From positions 1 to 40,676 of the forward strand of contig NZ_VITA01000030.1 in the NCBI RefSeq assembly GCF_007827695.1: a stretch of 40,676 bases of DNA, in the 5' to 3' direction. This DNA comes from Sinorhizobium medicae. GTDB taxonomy: Bacteria > Pseudomonadota > Alphaproteobacteria > Rhizobiales > Rhizobiaceae. Below, piece by piece: positions 7,772 through 16,517 of this stretch. The position numbers and the translations under genes are program-made. The stretch's first letter is position 1. Each line of letters opens with the position of its first letter. Under the pieces are notes generated by a model that was given only the letters and a program-made list of their open reading frames with translations, was not told where the DNA came from and searched no databases.

Positions 7772-10700
7772 CTATTCCGCCGCCTCGGCCTCCGGGGCCG
7801 GCACGTAGTTGAGGACCGGCGACAGCCAGCGCTCGACTTCCCGCACGCTCATCTGCTTGCGCTCGGCATAGTCTTCCACCTGATCGCGCTCGATCTTGGC
7901 GACGCCGAAATAGTAGGAATCGGGGTGACCGATATAGAGGCCAGATACAGAGGAGCCCGGCCACATGGCATAGCTCTCGGTGAGCTTCACGCCGATCGCT
8001 GCCTCGGCATTCAGGAGCCGGAAAAGCGTCTCCTTCTCGGTATGGTCGGGCTGTGCCGGATAGCCGGGAGCAGGCCGAATGCCGGCATAGGGCTCGCCGA
8101 TCAATTCCTGCGGCGTGAAGGCTTCATCCGCGGCATAGCCCCAAAGCTCCTTGCGCACATATTCATGCATCCGCTCGGCGAAGGCCTCGGCGAAGCGGTC
8201 GGCCAGCGCCTTGACCATGATCGAAGAATAGTCGTCGTTGGCGCGCTCGAAGCGTTCGGCGATCGCCACCTCCTCGATACCGGCGGTGACGACGAAAGCG
8301 CCGGCATAGTCCCGCTTGCCGCTCTCGGCCGGAGCAACGAAATCGGCCAGGGCGACATTCGGACGTCCGTCTCTTTTCACCAGTTGCTGGCGGAGCGTGA
8401 ACAAGGTGGCAAGCTCACCTTTGCGCGTCTCATCTGTGAAGAGGCGGACGTCGTCGCCGACGCTGCCGGCCGGCCAGAAGCCGACCACGGCTTTGGGGGC
8501 GAACCATTTTTCCGCCACGATCTGCGCCAGCATCGCCTGCGCGTCTTCGAAGAGCTGGCGGGCAGCCGCCCCTTGATGCTCGTCGTCGAGGATGCGTGGA
8601 TAAACGCCCTTCATTTCCCAGGTCTGGAAGAAGGGCGTCCAGTCGATATAGCGGGCGAGTTCGGCAAGATCCCATCCGTCGAAAACGCGCGTGCCGAGGA
8701 AGGACGGCACTTTCGGCCGATGCGCCTCCCAATCGATCTTTACCGCGTTCGCGCGTGCCTGCGAGAGAGGCAGACGACGCTTCTCGGCTTCGTTGCGCGC
8801 ATGCGCCTCGGCAACCTTGAGATATTCCGCGCGGATGGTTTCCTTGTAGCCGTCGCGGACCTCCGGCGAGAGCAGGCTCGATACGACGCCGACGGCACGG
8901 CTTGCGTCCGTGACATAGACCGTCTGGCCGAGGCTGTAGCGCGGATTGATCTTTACCGCCGTGTGCACGCGGCTGGTCGTCGCGCCGCCAATCAGCAATG
9001 GCAGGTCGAAGCCCTCCCGTTCCAGCTCGGAAGCGACATGCGCCATCTCGTCCAGCGATGGCGTAATGAGGCCGGAAAGGCCGATGATATCAACCTTCTG
9101 CTCGCGCGCCACTTCGAGAATCCTGGCCGAGGATACCATGACGCCGAGATCGATGATCTCGTAGTTGTTACAGGCGAGCACGACGCCGACGATGTTCTTG
9201 CCGATATCGTGCACGTCGCCCTTGACGGTCGCCATCAGGATCTTGCCGGCGCTCTCGCGCGCCTCGCCGCCGCCATTGGCACGCTTTTCCGCCTCCATAT
9301 GGGGGAGCAGCACCGCAACGGCCTGCTTCATCACGCGCGCGGATTTGACCACCTGCGGCAGAAACATCTTCCCCGAGCCGAAGAGGTCGCCCACCACGTT
9401 CATCCCGGCCATCAGCGGCCCTTCGATGACATGCAGCGGCCGCTCGGCAGAGAGCCGGGCTTCCTCGGTATCGGCTTCGATGAATTCGGTAATGCCGTTG
9501 ACGAGGGCATGCTCGAGCCTTTTCTCGACCGGCCATTCGCGCCAGGCTAGATCCTTCTCCCTGCCCTGGCTCCCGCCCTGCCCGCGATAGCGTTCGGCGA
9601 TTTCCAACAGGCGCTCGGTTCCATCGGACCGGCGATTGAGCACGACATCCTCGCAGGCTTCGCGCAGCTCCGCGTCGATCGCATCATAGACGGCGAGCTG
9701 CCCGGCATTGACGATGCCCATGTCCATGCCGGCCTGGATCGCATGGTAGAGAAAAACGGCGTGCATCGCCTCGCGCACGGGCTCGTTGCCGCGGAAGGAG
9801 AAGGACAGGTTCGACACGCCGCCGGAGATATGGACGTGCGGCAGCGCCGCGACGATCTCGTGCGTCGCCTCGATGAAGTCGACGCCGTAATTGTCGTGCT
9901 CCTCGATGCCGGTCGCGACCGCGAAGATATTCGGGTCGAAGATGATGTCCTCCGGCGGAAAGCCCACCTCTTCCGTCAGCAAGCGGTAGGCGCGGCGGCA
10001 GATCTCCACCTTGCGGGTCTTCGTGTCGGCCTGCCCTTTCTCGTCGAACGCCATCACCACGACGGCGGCGCCATAGGCGCGCACGAGACGGGCGTGATAC
10101 AGGAACGCTTCCTCGCCTTCCTTGAGCGAGATGGAGTTCACCAGCGCCTTGCCCTGGACGCATTTGAGTCCTGCTTCGATGACCTCCCACTTGGACGAGT
10201 CGATCATCACGGGCACGCGCGCGATATCCGGCTCCGAGGCAACGAGGTTCAGGAACTCGACCATGACCTGCTTCGAATCGATGAGGCCTTCGTCCATGTT
10301 GACGTCGATGATCTGGGCGCCGTTCGCCACCTGATCGCGCGCGACTTCGAGTGCGGCGGCGTAGTCCCCGGCAGTGATCAGCTTGCGGAACTTCGCCGAG
10401 CCGGTGACATTGGTGCGTTCTCCCACATTGACGAAGGGGATCTCGTCGGTGAGCGTGAAGGGCTCGAGGCCGGAAAGCCGCATCAGGCGTTCGGTCTCCG
10501 GCACCCGGCGCGGCGGATATTTGGCAACCGCTTCGGCGATGGCGCGGATATGAGCCGGGGTCGAGCCGCAACAGCCACCGACGACATTGACGAGGCCGTC
10601 CCGGGCGAAGCCCTCGATCTGCGCCGCCATCTGCTCGGGGCTTTCGTCGTACTGGCCGAATTCGTTGGGCAGGCCCGCATTGGGATAGGCGCAGACCAGC

Positions 10701-11545
10701 GTATCGGCTATCGCCGAGAGCTCGTCGATATGGGCACGCATCGCATTGGCCCCGAGCGCGCAGTTGAGGCCGATCGTAAACGGCGATGCATGACGCACCG
10801 AATACCAGAAAGCCGTTGGCGTCTGTCCCGAGAGTGTGCGGCCGGAAAGATCGGTGATCGTGCCTGATATCATTATCGGCAGGTGAACAGCTTTCTCCGC
10901 GAACACTTCCTGCGTCGCAAAGATCGCGGCTTTGGCATTCAGTGTGTCGAAAATAGTCTCGATCAGGATGATGTCGGCACCGCCATCGATCAGACCACGC
11001 ACCTGCTCGGAATAGGCAAGCCTCAGATCATCGAAGCTGACGGCACGATAACCGGGATTGTTGACGTCCGGCGAGATCGAGGCTGTGCGGTTGGTCGGCC
11101 CGAGTGCGCCAGCCACGAAGCGCCGCCTGCCGTCCTCTGCCTCGGCCCGCCGCGCAGCACGCCGCGCCAACCGCGCGCCATCGCGATTGAGGTCGTAGAC
11201 CATGTCCTCCATGCCGTAATCGGCCTGGGCGATCCGGGTCGAGGAGAAGGTGTTGGTCTCCAGAATGTCGGCACCGGCGATTGCGTAATGATAATGTATC
11301 TCTTCAATCGCCTTCGGTTGCGTGAGCGTCAGAAGGTCGTTGTTGCCCTGCTGATGGCAATTGCAGGCGCCGAAACGCTCGCCCCGGAAGTGATCCTCGA
11401 CGAAACCCAGCTGCTGGATCTCCGTCCCCATTGCGCCGTCCATGATGAGGATACGCTCGGCGGCCGCCTGTGCGAGCTGGCGGAAGATTTCCGAGCCATC
11501 CGGCTTGGGCGAAACGTGTCCAAAGAGGTCGTCGGAGGCGGACAT
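7772..11545 (-). CDS. metH: Cobalamin-dependent methionine synthase
   Basis: A 1257-residue cytosolic enzyme that methylates homocysteine from methyltetrahydrofolate through cobalamin. Modules in order: homocysteine-binding barrel (about 20-340) with zinc ligands C262 (GLNCALGA) and C325/C326 (GGCCGSTP); pterin-binding barrel (about 360-620; [14 protein letters not shown]); cobalamin cap and Rossmann domains (about 650-890) with the DxHxxG loop [13 protein letters not shown]; and the C-terminal AdoMet reactivation domain (about 920-1240; [17 protein letters not shown]). I chose ATG 11545 (MSASDDLFG) with GGGAG upstream; a GTG at 11593 would lie inside the operator palindrome. Its length agrees with full-length MetH (E. 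coli 1227 aa). It follows the ROK/AGE operon on the same strand but has its own promoter region and a terminator between. Confidence 0.98.
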   Translation of the reverse strand: MSASDDLFGHVSPKPDGSEIFRQLAQAAAERILIMDGAMGTEIQQLGFVEDHFRGERFGACNCHQQGNNDLLTLTQPKAIEEIHYHYAIAGADILETNTFSSTRIAQADYGMEDMVYDLNRDGARLARRAARRAEAEDGRRRFVAGALGPTNRTASISPDVNNPGYRAVSFDDLRLAYSEQVRGLIDGGADIILIETIFDTLNAKAAIFATQEVFAEKAVHLPIMISGTITDLSGRTLSGQTPTAFWYSVRHASPFTIGLNCALGANAMRAHIDELSAIADTLVCAYPNAGLPNEFGQYDESPEQMAAQIEGFARDGLVNVVGGCCGSTPAHIRAIAEAVAKYPPRRVPETERLMRLSGLEPFTLTDEIPFVNVGERTNVTGSAKFRKLITAGDYAAALEVARDQVANGAQIIDVNMDEGLIDSKQVMVEFLNLVASEPDIARVPVMIDSSKWEVIEAGLKCVQGKALVNSISLKEGEEAFLYHARLVRAYGAAVVVMAFDEKGQADTKTRKVEICRRAYRLLTEEVGFPPEDIIFDPNIFAVATGIEEHDNYGVDFIEATHEIVAALPHVHISGGVSNLSFSFRGNEPVREAMHAVFLYHAIQAGMDMGIVNAGQLAVYDAIDAELREACEDVVLNRRSDGTERLLEIAERYRGQGGSQGREKDLAWREWPVEKRLEHALVNGITEFIEADTEEARLSAERPLHVIEGPLMAGMNVVGDLFGSGKMFLPQVVKSARVMKQAVAVLLPHMEAEKRANGGGEARESAGKILMATVKGDVHDIGKNIVGVVLACNNYEIIDLGVMVSSARILEVAREQKVDIIGLSGLITPSLDEMAHVASELEREGFDLPLLIGGATTSRVHTAVKINPRYSLGQTVYVTDASRAVGVVSSLLSPEVRDGYKETIRAEYLKVAEAHARNEAEKRRLPLSQARANAVKIDWEAHRPKVPSFLGTRVFDGWDLAELARYIDWTPFFQTWEMKGVYPRILDDEHQGAAARQLFEDAQAMLAQIVAEKWFAPKAVVGFWPAGSVGDDVRLFTDETRKGELATLFTLRQQLVKRDGRPNVALADFVAPAESGKRDYAGAFVVTAGIEEVAIAERFERANDDYSSIMVKALADRFAEAFAERMHEYVRKELWGYAADEAFTPQELIGEPYAGIRPAPGYPAQPDHTEKETLFRLLNAEAAIGVKLTESYAMWPGSSVSGLYIGHPDSYYFGVAKIERDQVEDYAERKQMSVREVERWLSPVLNYVPAPEAEAAE

Positions 11546-11557
11546 GGGAGATCTCCC
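11546..11557. promoter_or_regulatory. 12-bp palindrome covering the metH ribosome site
   Basis: GGGAGATCTCCC, a perfect palindrome, abuts the metH ATG and contains the GGGAG Shine-Dalgarno. It has no loop, so as RNA only a partial hairpin or dimer is possible. A translational role is speculative. Confidence 0.25.
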
Positions 11558-11591
11558 GTTCTGAAAACGACAAATGATTATTGATTTACTC

Positions 11592-11614
11592 ACATAAACA
11601 TATCTTTATGTCAA
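11592..11614 (-). promoter_or_regulatory. metH promoter/operator: -35 TTGACA overlapping an ArsR/SahR-like palindrome
   Basis: On the minus strand TTGACA (11614-11609) runs into ACATAAAGATATGTTTATGT (11611-11592), a 20-bp palindrome with perfect 7-bp arms. The site occupies the expected spacer of the promoter, 46 bases upstream of the metH ATG, the classic position for a repressor. ArsR-family regulators bind such AT-rich palindromes. SahR, the S-adenosylhomocysteine-responsive member, is known to control metH and the methionine cycle in proteobacteria, so it is the leading candidate (inference). A convincing -10 hexamer is not obvious. Confidence 0.55.
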
Positions 11615-11650
11615 CATACGTGTCGGTCACGTTTGGAGACCGGACGGCAA

Positions 11651-11681
11651 AACGGCCCGCCGGCGTGTGCGGCGGGCCGTT
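11651..11681 (-). terminator. Terminator hairpin after the ROK/UPF0303/AGE operon
   Basis: Perfect 12-bp arms AACGGCCCGCCG and CGGCGGGCCGTT around a 7-base loop. On the minus strand the stem ends in CGTTTT, a short U run, 44 bases after the AGE stop codon. This isolates metH from the operon upstream. Confidence 0.7.
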
Positions 11682-11724
11682 CAAAAGCGGGACGACTAAG
11701 ATTGTGTGCGGCGTTTTCGGCCCG

Positions 11725-12873
11725 TCACATTCGCTTAAGGCAATCCTCCAGCTCATGGATCGCACAAAGAATATGATAGAACGTGCTCGCCGGCGCCGGC
11801 TCTTCGACGAAGCTGCCATCCGCCTTCTGCTTGTCGCGCCAGAGGCCCCGAACAGGCACGTCCAGGAAGCGCTGCAACGCCGTGGTGGCGCGTCTGGCCG
11901 AAGTCAGATAACGCTGCCGCTCGGCGCCGTCCGTGAGAGCCGCGAAACGGATCGCCGCCTTCAGCCACTCCGTCTGCGGCCAAAGCCGTGCGACCGGATC
12001 GGCGATCGAGAAATCATCGAGCAGCGTCATGACCACCACCTCGCGGCCCGGGCACAGCCCGTGCGTCTCCCCTATTTCGAAGAGCCGCCGCGCCTTGAGG
12101 ATCGCTCGGTCGTTGCCGCGCCGTTCCGCCCAGCGCAGGAGCAGCCACGCCCATTCGAAATGGTGGCCCGGCTCGATGATGCGGCCCTTCGCGCCCGGAA
12201 ACGGTCGCCAGTCATGGTCGAAGAATTCGCGCAGCGCGCCGCTTTCGGCGTCGATGAAGCAGTCCATCGCTAGATTTGCGATCTCGTCGGCGAGATCGGT
12301 CCAGGCGTTGCGATCGAATCCCTCCGCCTCCTGGCTTGCAAGGCAGGCCTCGAAGAGATGCATGTGCGGATTGGAGCCGAGCGGCAGGCGTGGAGGGTTA
12401 TCTTCCTCGAAGCCGGCGAGCGGGTGTTTGCAATGGCTCCAGAGTTTTCGCCTGAGATTGTCGCTGCGTTCCACCATCTCGGCTTTGCGCTCCGGCAAGG
12501 CTTCCGCCATATGGGCGAAGGCAAGCAGGGCGAAGGCCTGGTTGTACAGATCGAAGGAGGGATCGATCAGTTCGCCATCCGCATTTGCCAGGGCCCCGTA
12601 GAAGCCGCTCGGCTGTCCGTAGACGCGGTCAAAATAGCGAAGGCCGTCTTCGGCGGCCATCCGCCAGTCCCCGGTCCAGCCGCGCCGCCCCGCCGCCGCG
12701 AAGCAATAGACCTGACGGGGCTGCACGCGAGAGCGCCGGTCGGCGCGCGTCGGTTCGCCGTTCATATGGATCGTTTCGACGAAGCCGCCGTCGAAGCCCT
12801 TCTGCCGCCAGAGCGGCAGAGCGGCCTCCGTCAGCCATCCCGAGAGCGCACCTGCCTGGAGATGAATATCCAT
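11725..12873 (-). CDS. AGE-family (N-acylglucosamine 2-epimerase-like) sugar epimerase/isomerase
   Basis: A 382-residue alpha/alpha-barrel sugar isomerase. Family landmarks are visible: RVQPRQVYCFAAAGRRGW near residue 50, the catalytic-histidine segment IIEPGHHFEWAWLLLRW (about 235), ETHGLCPGREVVV, RLWPQTEWLKAAIRF, and the C-terminal ASTFYHILCAIHEL. Members interconvert mannose/fructose, cellobiose units or N-acyl-glucosamine; rhizobial relatives are often labelled mannose-6-phosphate isomerase. It lies 16 bases downstream of the UPF0303 gene and forms an operon with a ROK kinase, which points to hexose isomerisation plus phosphorylation. The exact sugar is not determined by sequence. Confidence 0.88.
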   Translation of the reverse strand: MDIHLQAGALSGWLTEAALPLWRQKGFDGGFVETIHMNGEPTRADRRSRVQPRQVYCFAAAGRRGWTGDWRMAAEDGLRYFDRVYGQPSGFYGALANADGELIDPSFDLYNQAFALLAFAHMAEALPERKAEMVERSDNLRRKLWSHCKHPLAGFEEDNPPRLPLGSNPHMHLFEACLASQEAEGFDRNAWTDLADEIANLAMDCFIDAESGALREFFDHDWRPFPGAKGRIIEPGHHFEWAWLLLRWAERRGNDRAILKARRLFEIGETHGLCPGREVVVMTLLDDFSIADPVARLWPQTEWLKAAIRFAALTDGAERQRYLTSARRATTALQRFLDVPVRGLWRDKQKADGSFVEEPAPASTFYHILCAIHELEDCLKRM

Positions 12874-12889
12874 TCCCTATGCGCTTCCG

Positions 12890-13384
12890 TCAGCTCTCGA
12901 GTTTCAATTCGTCGTGGTTCGCGCCGAGGAGTTCCGCCAGTGCCTCGACCACGAGATTGTGATCGTCTCGCTGCGGCAGGCCGGAAACGGTCACTGCACC
13001 TATGCAGCCCGTTCCCTTGACGACGATCGGGAAGCTGCCGCCATGGGCGGCGAACTCGGCATCAGCCAGGCCGAGCTTCGCCTGCAGGTTCGTCTGCTGC
13101 TTGAGGAGGCTCAAGCCCGTGGCGTAGCTGCTTTTGAACAGGCGGAACACGGTGTTGCGCTTGCGGCGTACCCAGTTCGGATTGTCCGGTGTCGCCCCGT
13201 CGAGCGCGGCATAAAAGACCTGCATGGAGAAGAGCGTGATGTCGATGACGCAGCCGAGCTTGCGCTCCGCGGCCATGCGGCGAAGCGTTACGCCGAGTTT
13301 CCACGCCGTGTCGAGATCGAAGCGCTCGAACTGCAATTGCTGCTCTTGCAGCGCAATCCGGCGCAGATCGTTATCTATGTTCAT
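12890..13384 (-). CDS. UPF0303 / haem-degrading-like (DUF336 fold) protein
   Basis: A 164-residue protein of the UPF0303 family (related to the GlcG/HbpS fold and yeast YBR137W). Family stretches include FDLDTAWKLGVTLRRMA, WVRRKRNTVFRLFKSSY and the C-terminal GTGCIGAVTVSGLPQRDDH. The ATG at 13384 follows GGAGG with good spacing. It sits between the ROK kinase (64-base gap) and the AGE isomerase (16-base gap) on one strand, so it is probably co-transcribed with sugar-metabolism genes. Its biochemical function is unknown; the related HbpS fold binds haem, but no haem role is evident here. Confidence 0.85.
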   Translation of the reverse strand: MNIDNDLRRIALQEQQLQFERFDLDTAWKLGVTLRRMAAERKLGCVIDITLFSMQVFYAALDGATPDNPNWVRRKRNTVFRLFKSSYATGLSLLKQQTNLQAKLGLADAEFAAHGGSFPIVVKGTGCIGAVTVSGLPQRDDHNLVVEALAELLGANHDELKLES

Positions 13385-13448
13385 GATGCCTCCGCTTGTC
13401 GTGATCCGTACGATGGGATGTCTCGCGCCCGCCGAGGCTCGACACTCT

Positions 13449-14345
13449 CTATTCCTTCCAAAGCCATGCGGCGCCGCGCACCCCGGAGCTGTCGCCGTGC
13501 ACTGCCTTGCGAATCGGCGTTTCGAAACTGTCGCCGAAAAGATATTTCGTAATCAATGCCGGCAGTTCAGCGTAGATCTCGTCGACATTGGACATGCCCC
13601 CGCCAAGCACGAAAACGTCGGGGTCGACGATATTCGTCAAGAGCGCGAGGCTGCGGGCCAACCGGTCGACGAATCGCTCGTAGACACCGGATGCCGCCGG
13701 ATCGCCCGAGCGGCTCGCTTCGATAATGTCCCGTCCGCGGCGTTCCATGCCGGTCGTCAGGCGGTAGTCGAGTTCAAGTCCCGTGCCGCAGGCATACATG
13801 TCGAGGCAACCGAGCTTGCCGCACCAGCACCTGTGCCCCGGATATTCGTCCCTGGTCATCCAGGGCAGAGGATAATGGCCGATCTCGGCGGCGATACCCT
13901 GATACCCGGCATGAACCCTCCGATCGATCGCGAGCCCCCCGCCATGGCCCGTTCCGACGATGACGCCGAAGACGAGTTTTGCGTCCTTGCCCGCGCCGTC
14001 CACGGCTTCGGACACGGCGAGGCAATTGGCATCGTTTGCAAGACGCACCGGACGGCCGAAAGCCGCTTCGAGATCCCGCCCGAGCGGCTTTCCGTTAATG
14101 AGCACTGCGTTGGAATTGCGCACGATGCCGGTGCGCGGATTGGGGCTTCCGGGTATGCCGATGCCGATCGAGCCGCGCTCGCCGGCCGTGCTTTCGGCCG
14201 CCGCGACGAGTTCCACGACGGCTCGGATGCAATCGTCATAGCCGCTCGTAGGCGTTGGAACGCGATGCCGCGCACGCGTCTCGCCTCCGCGATCAAGCGC
14301 GATGACCTCCATTTTCGTGCCGCCCCAGTCAATTCCGATAAACAT
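13449..14345 (-). CDS. ROK-family sugar kinase
   Basis: A 298-residue ATP-dependent hexose kinase. N-terminal phosphate-1 motif GIDWGGTKMEV; catalytic region RLANDANCLAVSEA (Asp base) and GVIVGTGHGGGLAI; the ROK zinc site is C-W-C-G-K-L-G-C within GHRCWCGKLGCLDMYACG, preceded by EIGHYPLPW. It has no helix-turn-helix, so it is an enzyme and not a NagC/XylR-type repressor. Glucose, fructose, mannose or N-acetyl sugars are all possible substrates. First gene of the minus-strand operon with UPF0303 and AGE proteins. The ATG at 14345 has no good Shine-Dalgarno; TTGACA at 14373-14378 and a palindrome at 14392-14405 lie upstream. Confidence 0.9.
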   Translation of the reverse strand: MFIGIDWGGTKMEVIALDRGGETRARHRVPTPTSGYDDCIRAVVELVAAAESTAGERGSIGIGIPGSPNPRTGIVRNSNAVLINGKPLGRDLEAAFGRPVRLANDANCLAVSEAVDGAGKDAKLVFGVIVGTGHGGGLAIDRRVHAGYQGIAAEIGHYPLPWMTRDEYPGHRCWCGKLGCLDMYACGTGLELDYRLTTGMERRGRDIIEASRSGDPAASGVYERFVDRLARSLALLTNIVDPDVFVLGGGMSNVDEIYAELPALITKYLFGDSFETPIRKAVHGDSSGVRGAAWLWKE

Positions 14346-14391
14346 CTGTCAGGATCTTTAGAATGAAAATGCTGTCAAGAAAGGTGAGCCA

Positions 14392-14405
14392 GCCTCCGCG
14401 GAGGC
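14392..14405. promoter_or_regulatory. 14-bp perfect palindrome upstream of the ROK operon
   Basis: GCCTCCGCGGAGGC, centred about 53 bases before the ROK ATG and upstream of a TTGACA element (14373-14378, minus strand). It may be an operator for a sugar-responsive regulator, but GC-rich palindromes of this length also arise by chance here. Confidence 0.25.
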
Positions 14406-14494
14406 GGCATCTGCTTAGCATTTGAGACATTGATGGCGCTAGCCCCCGAGAACCGGCGAGCCGCCGCAAATAGACCGAAATCTGCTGAAAAACA

Positions 14495-14523
14495 CTTGGC
14501 GAAGAGGCTGCGCTTTTGTATGG
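14495..14523 (+). promoter_or_regulatory. Putative sigma-70 promoter of tRNA-Arg
   Basis: CTTGGC (14495-14500), a 17-base spacer, then GTATGG (14518-14523), a partial match to the rhizobial CTTGAC-N17-CTATAT form. It would start transcription a few bases before the mature tRNA 5' end at 14537. Confidence 0.4.
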
Positions 14524-14536
14524 GTCTATTCCAAGT

Positions 14537-14613
14537 GGTCCCGTAGCTCAGCAGGATAGAGCACCAGATTCCTAATCTGGGGGTCGCGCGTTCGAATCGC
14601 GCCGGGATCACCA
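14537..14613 (+). tRNA. tRNA-Arg (anticodon CCT)
   Basis: A 77-base cloverleaf. Acceptor arms are GGTCCCG and CGGGATC (one G-U pair), discriminator A and an encoded CCA at 14611-14613. The D arm contains GCTCAGCAGGATAGAGC, and the T arm GCGCG-TTCGAATCGCGC. Anticodon stem CCAGA/TCTGG encloses TTCCTAA, giving anticodon CCT at 14571-14573, which reads AGG. Single gene, no neighbouring tRNA. Confidence 0.97.
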
Positions 14614-14663
14614 TTTTTCCTGACGATAACGACGAGCGCCCAAGGCGGCTTATCGGCCGCTCT

Positions 14664-14702
14664 GGAGCGTTCCAGTATTTCGTTGAAAAACTGAAACGCT
14701 CC
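14664..14702. repeat. Hairpin downstream of tRNA-Arg
   Basis: GGAGCGTTCCAGT pairs with ACTGAAACGCTCC (12 of 13 positions) around a 13-base AT-rich loop. It lies 50 bases after the tRNA and 123 bases from the cold-shock gene end. It may terminate either transcript or be a repeat unit; no U run follows directly. The rest of 14614-14825 shows nothing recognisable. Confidence 0.45.
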
Positions 14703-14825
14703 AACCTGCTACCTATGCACTTCCAGTCGGCAGCGACAGAAGGTGACAGTTAAGCCTGCTCACACGTCCGCGGCGATGTGAGCCGCGTTCACAAGAGCAG
14801 ACATAGCAGCCACAAGCTGAGGAAA

Positions 14826-15032
14826 TCAGCTGAGTACGCGGACGTTTTCGGCTCTCGATTTTCCGGTCTTACGATCCTGACCAATCTCGTAGCTCACCCG
14901 CTGCCCTTCGCTCAGCGAACCGCCCTCCTGCAGGGCAGACACGTGAACGAACACGTCTGTGCCTCCATTCTCGGGCGTAATGAAGCCAAATCCCTTGTCG
15001 CCATTGAAGAACTTAACGGTGCCAGTGGCCAT
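14826..15032 (-). CDS. Cold-shock family (CspA-like) nucleic-acid-binding protein
   Basis: A 68-residue single cold-shock domain. RNP-1 is KGFGFI and RNP-2 is VFVHVSAL, with the usual start [18 protein letters not shown]. Such proteins bind single-stranded RNA/DNA and melt RNA structure. The ATG at 15032 has GAGGA upstream. The 164 bases before it hold no other gene, allowing a long leader as in cspA-type genes, though whether this copy is cold-induced cannot be read. Confidence 0.96.
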   Translation of the reverse strand: MATGTVKFFNGDKGFGFITPENGGTDVFVHVSALQEGGSLSEGQRVSYEIGQDRKTGKSRAENVRVLS

Positions 15033-15196
15033 AACTCATCCTCGATTTTTCACGGCCGATCGCCGTCGCGGGGCAGCCTATAGCTCGAAAGCGCCGTCCG
15101 CAATCTGTTCATCGCTCTTCGATGCCGGAAGTAAACGCTCAAACTGCAGTGCGGCGGCGGAAACACCCTCGTTTCAAGCCTCCGCTCGACCCCCGT

Positions 15197-15475
15197 CTAT
15201 GCATCCTTGAACCCCCATTTGGACTCCGGATCCTCCTCCAGAACGACGATCTGGCGCGGACCTCCATCCAGCTCGTCGCGCCGGCGGGTGACGATATCGG
15301 CGATGAACGCCTCTGTGTCGGCCTCGTCCAGCAGACGCTCGTCTTCAGCCCTGCCGTTTTCCCGAAGGGCTGAGACAAGCATCGGCGTCGTGAAGGCGGC
15401 GCCGCTCTGATCGAAGTCTTGAAGGAGATCGCGGACGTTTTGCTCCAACTTCAATTTTTGTTCCTCAGTCAGCAT
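15197..15475 (-). CDS. Conserved hypothetical protein (92 aa)
   Basis: Not recognised as a named family. It is a soluble, acidic protein with charged helices (EEQKLKLEQNVRDLLQDFDQ, then EDERLLDEADTEAFIADIV), no signal peptide and no membrane segment. An excellent ribosome site (GGAGG, 7 bases before ATG 15475) and normal codon use support a real gene. It diverges from the PRC-barrel gene, with a 237-base space between that contains an EcfG-like promoter directed away from it. Confidence 0.7.
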   Translation of the reverse strand: MLTEEQKLKLEQNVRDLLQDFDQSGAAFTTPMLVSALRENGRAEDERLLDEADTEAFIADIVTRRRDELDGGPRQIVVLEEDPESKWGFKDA

Positions 15476-15645
15476 GGTGCCTCCAGAATCTGCACGGAAC
15501 CCATAGCCGACAACCGTAAGCTTCGGCCTTCGTCGCCATTGCTGCGCCTTCGATCGGCGGCTTGCCGGCCTCGAATGGGCTAATAACCGCCAAAACAGAG
15601 GATTGTTTCACTCCAGAACGCCTGAGCCCCACCAAAACTCTGAAC

Positions 15646-15671
15646 GGAACAAGCCGCCCTGCCCCCCCGTT
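15646..15671 (+). promoter_or_regulatory. EcfG/RpoE2-type general-stress promoter of the PRC-barrel gene
   Basis: GGAAC (15646-15650), 17 bases, CGTT (15668-15671). This fits the alphaproteobacterial general-stress sigma consensus and S. meliloti RpoE2 form GGAAC-N18/19-TT. It is 41 bases before ATG 15713. Assignment is by motif only. Confidence 0.7.
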
Positions 15672-15712
15672 AGACCTCCAGCCCGTCACGCCGAAACCGA
15701 AGGAGAAAGAAC

Positions 15713-16081
15713 ATGGTGAACCCGGATCTACATGAATCTCACGATCTTATCGCAAGTGATAAGGTGGTTGGCACCACCGTCTATGACATGAACGGCGAGA
15801 ACGTCGGCTCTATCGAACGGATCATCCTGGAAAAGCGCGGTGGCCGCGTCGCTTATGCTGTGATGAGCTTCGGCGGCATACTGGGCATCGGACATGAGCA
15901 TTACCCGCTTCCCTGGGAAATGCTCGATTACGATACCAGCCTTGGCGGGTTCCAGGTGAACATCACCAAGGAGCAGGTCGAAGGTGCTCCGAGATATCCT
16001 GCGGGACAGGATTATGATTGGAGCCCTGAGAGCGGCCGCCGGGTCTACGATTACTACGGAATTGCGCCCTATTGGGTGTGA
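15713..16081 (+). CDS. PRC-barrel domain protein
   Basis: A 122-residue cytosolic protein. The PRC-barrel spans about residues 10-85: LIASDKVVGTTVYDMNGENV, GSIERIILEKRGGRVAYAVM, and LPWEMLDYDTSLGGFQVNIT. The tail is rich in Tyr and Trp (DYDWSPESGRRVYDYYGIAPYW). PRC-barrels occur in photosynthetic reaction centre H subunits, RimM and many small stress proteins; this type is common in rhizobia with unknown partner. The ribosome site AAGGAG precedes ATG 15713. The promoter motif upstream places it in the general stress response (inference). A large hairpin follows at 16103-16143. Confidence 0.92.
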   Translation: MVNPDLHESHDLIASDKVVGTTVYDMNGENVGSIERIILEKRGGRVAYAVMSFGGILGIGHEHYPLPWEMLDYDTSLGGFQVNITKEQVEGAPRYPAGQDYDWSPESGRRVYDYYGIAPYWV

Positions 16082-16102
16082 GGGTGCGAGAGACCGGAAG
16101 CT

Positions 16103-16143
16103 GGGGGCGGGATGAGCAACACTGATTGCAGTGTTCCGCCCCC
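16103..16143 (+). terminator. Two-part hairpin after the PRC-barrel gene
   Basis: Outer stem GGGGGCGG/CCGCCCCC and inner stem AACACT/AGTGTT, separated by a bulge, 21 bases after the stop codon. No U run follows, so termination may be Rho-assisted. Confidence 0.5.
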
Positions 16144-16175
16144 ACCCCGCGACTCAAATCTTTGGAATTACGTTC

Positions 16176-16206
16176 ATGTCTTTAGGTCGATCCGACCTAA
16201 AAACAT
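16176..16206. repeat. Palindromic intergenic repeat family A, copy 2
   Basis: ATGTCTTTAGGTCG and CGACCTAAAAACAT pair at 13 of 14 positions around ATC, followed by CGTGA. It separates the convergent PRC-barrel gene and the 64-residue membrane protein gene and could terminate both. Confidence 0.65.
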
Positions 16207-16212
16207 CGTGAC

Positions 16213-16407
16213 CTAGGAGGCTATTGCCAGAGCGGCCGCAATGACGAGCAATAGGGGGCCCATCCATTTGAAATGACCGCTCAAGGTCGTCACCCAAGGC
16301 GACCGGGTGGCCGGGTTACCGGATAGCTGCACGTATCCGAAACCCACTGACGTCATCCACAGGCCGGCGCAAAACATGATGATCTCATCGATATAGGCTG
16401 CAATCAT
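16213..16407 (-). CDS. Small two-helix membrane protein (64 aa)
   Basis: Not recognised as a named family. It begins MIAAYIDEIIMFCAGLWMTS; two hydrophobic segments (about residues 7-24 and 46-63) are separated by a polar loop containing GNPATRSPW and HFKWMG. I chose ATG 16407 because GGGGAG lies five bases upstream; an in-frame start at 16443 would add a charged extension (MFGTAYYRRRGA) with no ribosome site. A stand-alone inner-membrane protein, with no operon partner. Confidence 0.65.
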   Translation of the reverse strand: MIAAYIDEIIMFCAGLWMTSVGFGYVQLSGNPATRSPWVTTLSGHFKWMGPLLLVIAAALAIAS

Positions 16408-16517
16408 GGCTCCCCGTCTCCGATAGTATGCCGTACCAAACACTGGACCAGATGAGCATAGGTCAGGCGGAATGGAAAGCGGTCAGATTTGACCTGCGAA
16501 ACGACTGAGCCGTCAGA

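Noticed and set aside
7925..9550. 541-codon plus-strand open frame opposite metH
   Set aside because: Shadow of a high-GC gene: His/Asp/Arg-rich with no recognisable domain, fully antisense to well-conserved metH.
14375..14704. 109-codon minus-strand open frame spanning tRNA-Arg
   Set aside because: It is antisense to the tRNA; a peptide like IPARFERATPRLG is the well-known artefact of translating tRNA genes backwards. No ribosome site.
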